NCBI GenBank assembly: GCA_021401465.1
Contig: JADDMT010000138.1
Span: forward strand, 1 to 64,000
Origin: Teratosphaeria epicoccoides
Taxonomy: Eukaryota > Ascomycota > Dothideomycetes > Mycosphaerellales > Teratosphaeriaceae
Length of the DNA stretch: 64,000 nucleotides
Direction of reading: 5' to 3'
Below, piece by piece: positions 20,900 through 31,900 of the stretch. The translations under genes and the position numbers were made by a program. Numbering within the stretch: the stretch's first letter is position 1; the number at the start of each line of letters is the position of its first letter. The notes beneath the pieces were generated by a model. The model searched no databases, was not told the DNA's origin, and saw nothing but the letters and a program-made list of their open reading frames with translations.

Positions 20900-22460
20900 C
20901 GCACTGTTACTATAGCCTATACTACAATCTACGTAAGCCCTTCTCATAACAGGGTAGAAAGGTTGCTAACTACTCCCTTCTTCCTACTATAATGCTCGTG
21001 AATGAAACTTGTCTTCAGACTGCCGTCCCCCTCCTATAGCTCGTTTACCGTACTAGCTACTACGCTGCTATCTCTGCGCTATATGTAGTCTCTAAAGCCT
21101 TCTATAGTGACAGCTGTAGCTTATAAGTCGTCTACATCCTCCTATGCCTTTCCTTATACACTAGGAGGCGCATCTAGTCCGCAAACTATTCGACAATATT
21201 GTCTTCGACCTCTATGCTCTCTAACATTCCCTTATCCTTCTTGACTACTAGAAACCGAAGTCAAGGCAGCCGAGTAGCCATAACAGTCATGCAGAGTACG
21301 AACTACTTAAACTACACGAAACTACAGAGGTCCGCATTAATGTCATCTGAATTCCAGTAAATACATACATACCTGCCCGCTATGTTAGTAGTAGCTAAGC
21401 AGCTACTACGACCAAAATATGCTACTGTCGAATTACATCTACCTGCTATTACTATATCAAATTAACAGGAACTATAGCTCTTACTAGCATGCTAGTCTTA
21501 CAGGAGCTAAGAAACAAGTAAACTATAAGTAATACTATCTCCGCTAGCTTGCTAGACTTCAGGAAACATAGCTAGACCCCCCTTTAGAATACTACTATGT
21601 CCTTACGCCCGCCTGCTCGCTAGCCTACTATAGCCTCAGAAACATGTGTCAGTATACACATATGCACTTGTTAGCGCATCTCGTTCCTCTGCACGTAGTA
21701 CTAGACGATAAACGGCTTGTTCATTATGCTATTCAAAGTAGCCAAGTTGTTGCGGGCTCCTACGACGACGTCGCCGAACTCGCCCTATAGACACTGTCTA
21801 AACTATAGAGAGAACTCGTCGTATAATAGCTCTATGTCGTAGGTATTCTACAGGCCTTAGTAGAATGCCTAGGTATACTAGTCTTCTGTCTTGTACTTGA
21901 CATTAACCTTCTTTTAGCCTGACTAATTAGCGTCTTCTGTCTTCATCACAATGAAGACGACCTTCCTATTCCTTTTGCTCCTAAACACACAGACCCCCCT
22001 AACACTAATCTAAGGGGTGTCAGGGGTCCCCATGTAACTGACGACAATTAGCCTGCTAAAGAAAAGCTCATGTATACCTAGCGGTCTAGTAAGTAGCACT
22101 TTAAACACCTTGTTTGTAATTAGGGGCAGTACACTATTAGCCCGCTCCCTTGTCGCGCGACTTGCTATGTCCTCCCCTTCAAAGATCTTCTTAAACGGCA
22201 GGATTTTGACGCGTCTAGTAAACATGAAGTTAGTAACTAGTCGTTATATCTCAGGGTTGACTACATACTAATTTCTATTCTAGGTTAGCCGCTTAGCGCA
22301 GCTATCCTTGTAGTTGTTATGCTAGTCGATTATCTAGTAATTCTTGCTATAGTAGGCTACTACCTAACATGGGCACTTCTTGAGTAGGCTGTTAATGCCA
22401 TAATTAGCGCATTAAGCGACTATGCTAGCCATAGTCTTAAATGGTAAGATAGAGGGTTAA
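20900..22460 (-). pseudogene. Unrecognised cargo gene 1
   Basis: A minus-strand reading with TAG stops runs from about 22460 down to 20900. A 71-codon open stretch at 22010-22225 reads MFTRRVKILPFKKIFEGED, then RATRERANSVLPLITNKVFK and ends VSYMGTPDTP. It continues 'VCVFRSKRNRKVVFIVMKTE', 'YDIELLYDEFSL', 'LRFLVVKKDKGMLESIEVED' and 'VYSVVDKKVYFVTNKLSS'. The composition is that of a globular protein of several hundred residues. I see no catalytic motif I can name, and no signal peptide or membrane segment. It lies next to the left end of the large element and may be a cargo or helper gene. Frame changes along it suggest introns or indels. Confidence 0.45.
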
Positions 22461-23237
22461 TTGATGTTGCTACTACTTGTGTGTATTAGGCAAGTCTTCG
22501 AAGTAAGTTAATGCAATTAGTAAAGAGTTAAAGTAGAAGAGTAGTAGTAGATATAGATATCTCTTGCTGCTAAGTGCACGTGCTGCCGCCTAGCTAGCGC
22601 ACATGAGGCCGTCGTAACTGCCGTCTAGATTAGTTAGCTACTACGTGCTACTATGTGCTACATGTAGGTAGTTATGCGCTCTTAACAAAGAAGTAGCAAC
22701 TATGGCGACATCTATCCCATGCAGCTGTATCTGCCAAGTGCACATGCCGCTATCGAGCTAGCGTTAGTGTAACTATGTTGCGGTTACCACTATTCCTAAT
22801 GCCCCTATATAGTAGTAGATAAGGTTAGTAGGTCGTAACTACGAGGATCATTTTTTACTGCCTTTTAAGGCAGAATCGCCTGATATCGTGCCTTCTTCAT
22901 TTAGTCATGTGCCTAGGTAGTAGTGTGTAATATTTAACCGAATCTGTGACAGCGTCGCGTGCCTTCCGTTTCTGGCCATTTTTCAGGTAGTAGCGTCATG
23001 TGCCTTCTATTTCTGGTCATTTCTTAGGCAGAAGCTAATAATGTGATAATACAACGTGTGCAGTTAGCGACCATGTAGAGCACATGACCTACAGCTGCTA
23101 AAATACAAAAGAAGCTTAGTACTTCGAATTTCTTTCTTTTAAACAACTACCTCATCTAGTACTCGGCTTCTTCTTCGGCATCTATACAGATACTAGCACA
23201 CTGACAACACTACAGCATGTAAGCATTATATGCTTAT
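22461..23237. other. Intergenic stretch in the large element
   Basis: No gene was recognised. It contains a repeated 'gcgtcgcgtgccttc'/'gcgtcatgtgccttc' pair near 22950-23030, with 'tttctggccattttt' and 'tttctggtcatttct' alongside, and 'aagtgcacgtgctgccg'/'aagtgcacatgccgc' near 22573 and 22736. It divides the minus-strand gene on the left from the plus-strand gene on the right, so divergent promoters may have been here. Confidence 0.4.
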
Positions 23238-24466
23238 ATGACGAGACTATGTACTAACGCGCTAGTAGATTCTAAACCTACCATGTTAACTAATCCGACC
23301 CTAGACCTAGAGCCGGCAATTAGTGTAGGTTCTAAGCACGCCAAGTTCGCGGCCGACTACGTCCGCGATACTGTCTAGGTATCAGAAGCCGCCGTCGCGC
23401 TACAGAAGGCATATCCGGACTTTAATGCCTACGAGGATCTCGTTAACTACGCCCCTTAGGTAGAGCATCGAGCTAGGGACAAGGTGCTTGACGTCGCATG
23501 CGGCAGTAGCCTGATTAGCCTCCTAGCAAGTGCAAAGCTAGCTACGCTAGATAGTGTATACTTTCTAGACTTCTGTGCTAAAATGCTAGATAAGAGCTAG
23601 GAGTATGTGTTGTAGCTAGGCCTTAGAGGCAATACTGTTACTAACTAATCTCTAGTACTATGCAGGACTACTAGGGAAGCGTAGACTTGTAGCGCTTTAT
23701 CTAGGCGAGGCTCGGTCGCACCCCTATAGCCTACATCAAGCAGGCTGCTAGATGCCCTAACGGCTTTTAGATAGTATTTGCAAAGGGCGTGCTAGAGATA
23801 TTCAAGCTACAGGTCTATTCGGGGCTAATCCGCTAGCTACGCGAGCTAGTTAGTAATAACAGCTAGCTGATCTTAGATTAGAAGGAGCCTGCTCCTAGCT
23901 AGCAGCTACTTTTACACCGACTAAGCGAGGCTACTTCTATGGCCTATTAAGAGTACACTATAACAGACTAGGCCTTGTTACTATCGCGCATCTAGAATGT
24001 TTAGTACCCTGCCCTACTAAGTCCTAGCTTTAACCGTCTAATCACGCAGTATACCATGATCGCTAGCTAGCACGAATTAGCGAGGGCGCGGAGATCTATG
24101 CTTGCTTTCTTCGCTAAGCCTAGTATAGCAAGTAAGGTGTCTCTCTACGCAGACTTTCTGACCTACTACCCGACAGATTAGTTAACTGCTCTCTACGGCT
24201 TATTCGTCAAGCGAGCAAGAACCCGTGTCAGCTATCTAACCGTAGCGTTAGAGGTCAAAGTTGACATAGCGCGGCGTAAATAGCTTAATAGCAAGATTAG
24301 TAGTACTACTCCTAGGCAGAGGGGTTTCCGGGTCAAGCTCTTATACACTCTCCTCATTAAGCCTATAGCTACGACACCTCTTAATCAAGTTAAACGGGAA
24401 TTGTCGCGCATAGAGAGACGTACGCTAGAACGACAGGTAGCGAAGGCTCTGCAGAAAGGGCAGTAA
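23238..24466 (+). pseudogene. Class I SAM-dependent methyltransferase-like cargo gene
   Basis: From the ATG at 23238 (MTRLCTNALVDSKPTML) the frame has three stops, all TAG, in the first 120 codons. Around residues 74-115 it reads KVLDVACGSSLISLLASAK, then SVYFLDFCAKMLDKS. This matches motif I (VLDxACGxG) of the Rossmann-fold SAM methyltransferases, followed by a motif II-like acidic strand. After a frame change near 23650 (indel or lost intron) a second frame runs on (GSVDLQRFI, IVFAKGVLEIFKL, ELARARRSMLAFFAKP) to a genuine TAA at 24464 after ALQKGQ, about 410 codons in all. The substrate is unknown; the C-terminal half is not recognised. The neighbouring plus-strand gene begins 216 bp downstream. 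Confidence 0.55.
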
Positions 24467-24681
24467 ACATACAAGGTAGATAAGCTAGCTAGCTGCCTAG
24501 ACGCTAGCTAGTAGAGAGATGTGCATGCGATAAGAGACTTTCGGCTAGTAGTACTTACTGCTAATCCTGCGGCATAACTAATAAGTAGTTATGCACGTAG
24601 GTAGAAGACCTGCTTATAGCTATAGCAGGTAGCAAATCATGACTTTCTTAAGGACTTACTAAGCATCTACCTCTTAGCGAC

Positions 24682-25322
24682 ATGCCTGCTGTCGAAAAGA
24701 AGCTCGTAGCTGTTATCGCTAAACACGAGTTTCCCTTTCTCAAGGTTAGTAGCCGCAATTCTGACTAATCATACATACATATGCTAACTAGTTGTTTTTC
24801 TAGCTCCTAGCTAAGCTTTGTAACAAGATCTACAAAGGAGTCATTATGTCGCCTACCCCGATTAGCATCATGTTTAACTACAGCATAGGTCAGCTAAGTA
24901 GCTAAGTCGTCAAGTCTACTAGCGCTAGCTAGAAGAACTACGTGCTAAGAGCCCTCCGACTACTATAGTCGTGTTATTAGATTTACGACAAAGCAATCTT
25001 CATGTTATATAGCATGAATACCTTCTACTTTAGCTCTAGCCTGAGTATGATCAACTTCTTCCGTAGTGCTAGCCGCGGCTAGTATGTCTACAGCATCATT
25101 ATAGGTATAGAGGGTTCGGCTCTAACGTAGTCTGTCGCAGATACGCTTATGCGGTATAGTATTAGGCTTAGAGACATTATGTAGAGCATTAAGGCTAGCT
25201 CGAACGAAGATACATACTACATGATTAGAGCGCTTGTAGAGTCTAAGCTAGTAGAACCGGCCTACTATAGTAAAGAAGATAAGATTTGTGCCTTAGGAGG
25301 GTCGTGCCGCTATGTGTAGGGC
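24682..25322 (+). pseudogene. Unrecognised cargo gene 2, two exons
   Basis: Exon 1 is 63 nt (MPAVEKKLVAVIAKHEFPFLK). A phase-0 intron follows, and exon 2 continues LLAKLCNKIYKGVIMSPTP, FNYSIGQLSS, YDKAIFMLYSMNTFYFSSS and 'RYSIRLRDIM', ending 'YYSKEDKICALGGSCRYV'. Stops inside exon 2 are TAG. The product would be about 190 residues, mainly helical, with Ser-rich hydrophobic parts; I do not recognise a family. The start is chosen because the frame is in phase with the intron and has no earlier ATG close by. Another reading begins seven bases after the last stop, so the two may be one longer protein split by an indel. Confidence 0.45.
24745..24803 (+). other. Spliceosomal intron (59 nt)
   Basis: GTTAGT donor, TGCTAAC branch point at 24782-24788, pyrimidine-rich 'gttgtttttctag' acceptor. 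Length and motif spacing are typical of fungal introns, and it joins exons in phase 0. Confidence 0.75.
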
Positions 25323-25328
25323 TAAGAT

Positions 25329-25690
25329 GCCAAAATGGCTTGCTAAGGAGATCGAACGCTATGCTCGGTCCTAGGATGCTATAATGCAGGAAGAGATAGT
25401 AGAGGCCTTGATAGCAGATAGAGTAATCGCTAAAGGCTCTATATAGACCTTACATGCGTTAGATTAGAGAGGGATAGATGGCAGAATACTGCCACGAGGT
25501 TGTGATGACAATTTGTTTTAGCGCTTTGTTGTTTTAGTTGATGCGGGACATGCGTATAGGTCTAGGGTATTCGGTAATCTTAGTATCAAGTCGTTCTAAA
25601 GGGCTTATATAGTTTTTGCTAGAGAGCTTGTTTATTAGCACATACTCTCTACTATCTGCATTAATAGTAGCGTATAAACTGCAAGTATTA
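25329..25690 (+). pseudogene. Unrecognised cargo ORF remnant
   Basis: From the ATG at 25329 the frame reads MPKWLAKEIERYARS, IMQEEIVEALIADRVIAKGS, IDGRILPRGCDDNLF, RFVVLVDAGHAYRSRVFGN and AYIVFARELVY, with TAG stops at likely Gln/Trp positions. It could be the C-terminal part of the preceding gene or a separate small protein. No family is recognised. The plus-strand genes 23238, 24682 and 25329 are co-oriented and closely spaced. Confidence 0.35.
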
Positions 25691-26290
25691 CTAGCTACTT
25701 AACAATCTAGCGTAGTAGCTATACTAATCTATATCGTCTTTCCGGCAATATTGCATTACTAGCAAGCCGTCCTCATATTAAATTTTGCACCCTAAGTAGG
25801 AGTGCGGGCTACGTTTAATATAGCGCCGGCTACAATAAGCTTAATACGGCTACATGCTGCCGCTAGAATACTATCGGCAGTTTGTAACTACTAGCAGTTT
25901 GCAGCTTAGGAAACCCTTCTTAATAGGAGCTTACTCTTCTTAGCATCCCATGAAATTGCAGGTAAGATGTCAATGCCCTTAAGCTGCATATTATGGCTTC
26001 AAGGTCACTAAGACGAGCAATTATTAACTGTCTGCAAGTATGCCATAGCTCGATGCGAAAGGATCTTGCTCTTCTTAGCATCTTATGAAATCGCAGGTAA
26101 GATGTTAATGTCCTTAGGCTGCACTTCGTGGTCTATTAGGCCCTTATAGAGACCAAGCATATCAACCTCGCCATGAAGGTATACTCCTTGAACTAAAGCG
26201 GTAGTAGAAGGGATGCCGCTAATACTAGATGCTTTAGGTCTAGTGTACCTCGCCCTAGCGGTAGAGGCGTAGGTTGCGAATAGCATGACA
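25691..26290 (-). pseudogene. Unrecognised minus-strand remnant with internal duplication
   Basis: A 67-codon open stretch at 26083-26286 reads MLFATYASTARARYTRPKAS and ends HEVQPKDINILPAIS. Continuing to lower coordinates, the phrase recurs as 'LKGIDILPAISWDAKKSK'. The DNA confirms a direct duplication: 25931-25996 and 26066-26131 are similar ('ctcttcttagcat', 'gcaggtaagatgt') with a 135-bp offset. Both copies read as peptide, so this may be a repeat within a protein. No family recognised. It lies between the plus-strand cargo genes and the hairpin. Confidence 0.3.
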
Positions 26291-26360
26291 TTAGCATAAC
26301 GTCTATCTATTACTGTATATTATAACCATGTAGCAGATCCTCTGGCCCCGCCTCGATTCC

Positions 26361-26530
26361 GATGAATCTCATGAAGACTAGGAGGACGAGTCACTATGCA
26401 AGAAGGCTAAGGGCAACTCCGGTTAGCCGCTTAGCACCCTGCAATCTAACAGGGTGCTAAGCGGCTAACTAGGGTTACCCTTAGCCTTCTTGCATAGTGA
26501 CTTGTCCTCCTAGTCTTCATGAGATTCATC
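26361..26530. repeat. Near-perfect 170-bp hairpin (81-bp arms, 8-nt loop)
   Basis: Arm 1 (26361-26441, gatgaatctcatgaagacta...) is the reverse complement of arm 2 (26450-26530, ...tagtcttcatgagattcatc). The loop is caatctaa. I count about five mismatches, all transitions, clustered around 'ctccggtt'/'actagggt'. It could be a fold-back element or MITE, a matrix for bidirectional termination, or a structural part of the large element. Confidence 0.95.
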
Positions 26531-26590
26531 GATGCCATGCGCTCTATTAGTTAAGGCTAGAGCTAGCGACAGACCGCATAAACTATCTAC

Positions 26591-27007
26591 CCTAGCCGCG
26601 TTCGAAAGTGCTAGTAGTATACCTATAGTACCTCACTCTACCTGCTGTTGCCAGATCCGCGAGATAGGGTAACAGCATACTCGACCTAGCCGCGACTAAA
26701 AGTGCTAGCAGTATACCCGTAGCATCTCCTTCTATCTGCTATTACTAGATCCGCCAGATAGGGTAACAGCACACTTAGCCTAGCCGCGACTAAAAGTGCC
26801 GGCAGTATACCCGTGGCATTTCCTTCTATCTGCCGCTAGTATTTCTGCGAGATAGGGTAACAGCACATTTGACCTAGCCGCGACTAAAGGTACTAGCAGT
26901 ATACCCGTAGCATCTCCTTCTATCTGCTGCTAGTATTTCCGCGAGATAGGGTAACAGCATACTTGACCTAACTGCGATCAAAAGTGCTAGTAGTATACCC
27001 ATGGCAC
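26591..27007. repeat. 94-bp minisatellite, about 4.4 copies
   Basis: Units start at 26591, 26685, 26779, 26873 and 26967 (partial), each with 'cctagccgcg', 'agtgctagcagtatac' and 'gagatagggtaacagca'. Four units are exactly 94 bp. Each carries a half of the palindrome found elsewhere in the large element. The third unit (26779) keeps 'gtgccggcagtatacccgtg', probably closest to the pre-RIP sequence. It sits between the hairpin and the 3' end of the transposase gene. Confidence 0.95.
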
Positions 27008-27744
27008 TACAAGGCGTCTCTTGTAATTTACTGCTAGTAGTTTTATCATAACGTCCGCAGGTCTAGGGCTAGCATTTAACCTACTAGTAGTATGCTTCTA
27101 GTACCCTCGACTACTTCTTGCGTACATCTAGCATCCTGACCCTCGCTCTTATTCTTCTAGTTAGTCGAACTAGCAGCGCTAGTTACAGAAGTATTGCTTA
27201 TACTATGGATTATAGCGTACTACCTTTATCGAGCTTACTAGTATAGCATTCATTATGCATGTCATGATCGTTTGCGTTTGTTTCTCCTTAATTAGTCCTA
27301 AGTAGAGCTACTAGCGACGCCACGCTTAAGCGATAGCGGCCCTTCCTTGCTAGTAGCCGTAATATTGCGCTCCTTAGCTGTATTCAGGCAATGTAGCTTA
27401 TGTTTAGTTGCTACCTTAGACTCTTGTTCCTCCTAGTCCGCATTATATATAAAGTTATAGGTCTCAAAGTCAGCAGTGTTGTTAATATACATGTCACATT
27501 AGCTAGAGGTGTCATATTCGTCTGTTAGCATAATGTAGATACTATAGTAGACGCTAGTAAGCCTGTAGATACGGCGACCTTGCAGAGTACCTTCCTATAG
27601 GCCGGAACGCATCGCTATGATTACTGTCATGCCATGAACATCGTCTGCTCTTCTAGCTAGATCCTTTGGCTAGAATAGGTCTACGAACACACCTGTGTAG
27701 GTCGGACGTTTATTATATGCTAGTATTATGTAGTTGTAGCTGTC
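27008..27744 (-). pseudogene. Plavaka-like transposase, C-terminal part
   Basis: This is the continuation of the transposase at 34756-37774 after removal of element A2; the two parts meet at the target duplication CTGTC. The minus-strand reading gives 'YNKRPTYTGVFVDLF', 'ADDVHGMTVIIAMRSG', 'TADFETYNFIYNAD' and a basic tail 'RRNKRKRS', with occasional TAG stops. The tail suggests a nuclear localisation signal. The exact end cannot be fixed; the minisatellite begins immediately after. Confidence 0.6.
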
Positions 27745-28230
27745 TGTCATAAGGGTAGGTGCTAATAGCAGGAAGGTAACTAGGTGTTAGACTCGCAGAG
27801 CTGTAAAGAATATCGACAATAGCGGTTAACCTTGTAACTAACTATCCCCTAGGGAAAGGGAATTAAGAATTAAGCACGAAGCTCCAAACTGCCTGTCCTA
27901 AAGCTAGCCCTATATACTAGAGAGACAGAGCAGCTCTGTTAGATCTGTCGACAGACCTAACAGATCCGTGTCTGTAGATCTGTAGACTAACCCTACAGAT
28001 CTAAGGGTCTGTTATCCCGTGACAGATCCCTTCTTCCTTATAGGCCTATGGATCTGTAGACTAACCCTATAGATCTAGGGATCTGTCCTTACGTGACAGA
28101 TCCTTTCTCCTATGACTATGCCTATGACTTATAGTACTCCTATGACAGTACTATGACTTATAGCACTTAGGACCCTCACGATCCTGTATCCTATAGTACT
28201 CTAGACAGTACTCCTGACACCTATGACACT
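27745..28230 (-). mobile_element. A2 3' LTR (486 bp)
   Basis: Plus-strand view TGTCATAAGGGTAGG...CACCTATGACA. It is longer than the A1 LTR because of extra tandem units around 'tatgacagtactatgac' near 28140. The polypurine tract complement 'ctatccccctctta' follows at 28231-28244. Confidence 0.95.
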
Positions 28231-28439
28231 ATCCCCCTCTTAGCCTAGCTCGTCCCTAAGCTACCTTATTAGTGCGGGGTTTCTCTTGTTCTTTCTTTTA
28301 CGCTATAATATCTTCTCTTTCTACATTACTACCTTGTGTCATTCTAGACACTGACGCCCCTTTAACGCAGAAACGTAAACGCCGCGCGAATCGAATCTAT
28401 CGTTAGGGCTAGGATAGCATGAAGTCCTACACTTAGTGT

Positions 28440-28940
28440 CAAGAGCTAAAGCTTGTTTGTTAGGTACACATTTCCTCGGGGAAATGTTCGTAATGTCACT
28501 TTAGTAACTGTCAGAGTTATGACGCGAAGGTAACAGAGGTCGAATAGAAGAAGTTAGGCGATTAGCGGAAAAGACTAATTACTAATCTTGATCGTGCGAA
28601 GGTAGTCCTAGCTAAGGCTTCGCAGAAGATGCTAGAGGCGCATGCAAAGGAGATACGTCTTCGAAAACAGTTAGACGTAGTCGACTAGGAGGTCGAAGAT
28701 AGTCGCGCTCTTAAGGAGCGCGAGATCAGGGAGGAGGAGGCCAAGGAACAAGCTCTCTTGCAGGCTAGGTTTCTCCTTAACCTAGATCCTTCCGCGGGTC
28801 TTACTCTTAGTCCTACGACATAGAGCGTAATAGAGGGTTTTGCTAACGCCTCATATTAGGGTTTCCTGGATGGCGTGACAGCCGAGCTAGTCGACAGCGT
28901 CCCGCAGGAGTCTAGTCGTAGCTTAGGATCTTCTTCCTAG
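28440..28940 (+). pseudogene. A2 antisense coiled-coil ORF
   Basis: Opposite to pol, the frame reads DAKVTEVE, KKLGD, RKRLITNLDRAKVVLAKAS, KMLEAHAKEIRLRKQLDVVD, SRALKEREIREEEAKEQALL, ARFLLNLDPSAGLTLSPTT and FLDGVTAELVDSVPQESS. In about 165 codons there are only a handful of stops, nearly all TAG. It is strongly charged and leucine-rich, as in a coiled coil, with an acidic Ser/Pro tail. The pol-strand reading of the same DNA has an unnatural composition, so the antisense frame is the coding one. It overlaps the tail of pol just beyond the chromodomain. Start and end are approximate. Confidence 0.6.
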
Positions 28941-31900
28941 GTTCGTTCCTTTCTCGAAACTTCGTATCTTTTGCTAACAGTTTCGCAGGTGTTCTAGGGG
29001 TTCCTAGGTATTCTCGGTACTCCTATATCCTTCCCATTTTATTAAGTACTCTCGCTGTCTGTCCCGCTAGCGAGTGTCGATAATCCTCTTGACAGTGTAC
29101 TCTAGTTCTTCTACTTTAGGGTTAAGTAGTAAGGGTTCTGATTACAGTGCGGCGTCTAGCGCTGCTTGTTCTAGCAGAGAGACATAGAACACAGGGTGTA
29201 TTCTCATCTGCTTAGGTAGCTATAACTTAAAATTAACTAGTCCCTTCTTAGCCTTAATCCTGAATGGTCCTAGTTTTACAGCGTCTAGTTTCTTACTTAG
29301 CTTGTCTAATTTGATATGTTAGCGGAGGAGATATACCTTGTCCCCCTCCTTTAGAATTAGTCCCTTAATTCTCTTACGATTCGCGTACCGTGCCATGTTC
29401 TGCTAATAGAACTGCAGGTCAAGTCGTGCTTCTGTTTGTAGTCAGCGTAGATGTTCTACTCGTCTAAGTGCTACTAGGTTCGGATTACTAGCTAAGATGT
29501 CTAGAATGTCTTCTATAGCTAATCTATATGCCATCTGAAATGGCGAGAGTCCTGTCGACTCTGCTAGCGTACTATTATACGCGAGCTGTGCTATTAGCAA
29601 CAACTCTACCTAGTTGTTCTAGTCCCTATTAACATAGGATCGAAGGTACTGTTCTAACGTCTGATTTAGGCGTTCTGTCTGTCTATCTGTCTAAGGGTAG
29701 AAGGAAGTACTTAGTCGATGTTTGACCTAGAATTGTCTTATTAGGGCTCTCTAGAAGTTAGAGGTAAACACGGATCCTCGATCTGTTACTAGGTCCTGTG
29801 GCATGCCGTGTAGTGCTACTACCTATTTGATGAAGACATGCGTGATATCTTTAGTCTTGAAGTCTTCGCGGTAAGGGATAAACTTCCTAAACTTAGTGAA
29901 TTAGTCGACTACTACTATAATCCTGTCGAAGAACTCATTAGTAGCGGGTTCTCTCGACTAAGGTAGTTTAACGATAAAATCTATAGCGAGCGATTCCCAT
30001 GGCCGTTAAGGTACCTTTAGTAGTCGTAGTAGCCTATATAGTTTGTAATAGTCGTGCTTACTTCGTTAGCAAGTTACACATTAACGGACGTAGTCCTCGA
30101 TTGCCTTGCCTATCCTAGGGAAGTAATATTCTTGTTAGAGAATTTGCTTCATTTTAGACACTCCTAGGTGTCCTGCCTAAGATACGTTATGTCGGAGGCG
30201 TAGTAGTTCCGATCGTAAAGACATTAGCATGTATACTAATCCTTGAAACAGAAGGATTCCGTCTTCGTCTTCCTAATCCTCCTGTCCATCAATGTCGTCG
30301 CGGACAGCGAGCGCAGTTAGGTCATAGATTAGGGCGTTCTTCAGGTCGTCCTGAAATCCACTAGTCTATGTGACAGTCATAGCCGCGAGTCGGTTAACTC
30401 CTAGCGTGCCATCGCTATTTTCCTAGAGAACAGCATGTTTCTCCCGCTTCATGCCCTTCATGTAGTCTGTCTAGCGGCTAAGTGCATCGGCGCGTGCGTT
30501 ATTAGTCCCCTTGCGATAGACGATCTTGCAGTTAAAACTAGAGAGCTCCTCGCTCTACCGAACCTGTCGTCAGTTTAACTCTTTCGTCGTTATGAAGTAT
30601 CGCAAGTTCTCATAGTCTGTGTAGACCGTGACCTAGTGCTTAGAACCTTCTAAGTAGACTCGCTAGGCCTTGTAGGCGTCTACTATAGCTAGAAGTTCTT
30701 TGTTATAGACATTGTAACAGAGTTTAGGTCCAGACAATTTCCTCGAGTAGTAGGCGACTAGCTGTAGTCGTCTACTCGGTCCTGGTTAACTTAAGCATGC
30801 CCTGAGTGCTACGTCGGAGGCATCTGTTTCGACTATGATAGGTTTATCTAGGTCGAACACAAGTAAGATTAGCTAATCTGTAAATCGTCGCTTAAGTTCC
30901 TTGAAGGCATTCTGTTAGGCGTCGTCCTATACAAATAGTGTATCCTTTGTCGTAAGAGTCGTAAGTAGTGCCGTGATCTCCGAATAGTTTGCCACAAATC
31001 TCCTGTAGAAGTTAGCGAATCTAAGGAAGGACTATACTTCCTTAACATTAATCGGCGTAGGCTACTCTTTTACGACCTAGACTTTCTTGGTGTCTATCTT
31101 GATTCCATTCCATGCTACTACGTAGCTAAGGAATTGTACTTCCTGCTTATGAAACTCGCTCTTCTACGGCTTGACCTTTAGCTAGTAACCCTAGAGTTTC
31201 TGAAGTACCTTACGCACGTAAGTCCTATTCTCTTCGATCGTCCGGGAATAGACGAGGATGTCGTCTAGATATATAACTACAAAGACGTCGAGGTACTCTC
31301 GTAGCACGTTGTTAATAAATGCCTGCTATGTAGCTAGGGCGTTTGTTAACCTAAATGGCATGACTATGTACTTATAGTGTCTGAACCTAGTTCGGAACGC
31401 GGTCTTCTATTCTTTGCCTTCCTTAATTCGAATTCGATTATACGCTCTAGGTATGTCAAACTTCAAGAACCACATTGCTCCTTATAGGCGGTCCTGCAAT
31501 TCCGAGAGCAAAGGAAGCGGATAACTATTCTTTATTATGATGTCGTTTAATCTACGATAATCTACGCAGAGTCGCTAGTTATCTTCCCCCTTAGGCACAA
31601 ACAGGATCGGATATCCGGCTAGGGACTACGACTCGCGGATGAAGCCTTTCCGGAGGTTGTCTTCTAGGTATTTCCAGAGAATCTCTAGTTTCGCCGCTAA
31701 TAACAGGCGAACTAATTGCTTCGTCAGTGTCTTGCTAGGGAGTAAGGGTATCCTGTAGTCCTACTCCTAGTGTTCTGGCAGAGCTTCTTAGTCGGGTTCT
31801 TCCTCGAAAAGAGTAGCGAACTCTTTATACTCATTAGGAACTATGGATTCGACCTTGACTTCCGATTGCGTTGCTTTGACCTATAGGACATGCACTTCCT

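Noticed and set aside
26591..27007. CRISPR-like array
   Set aside because: The repeats are contiguous 94-bp units without unique spacers, in a fungal context; this is a minisatellite.
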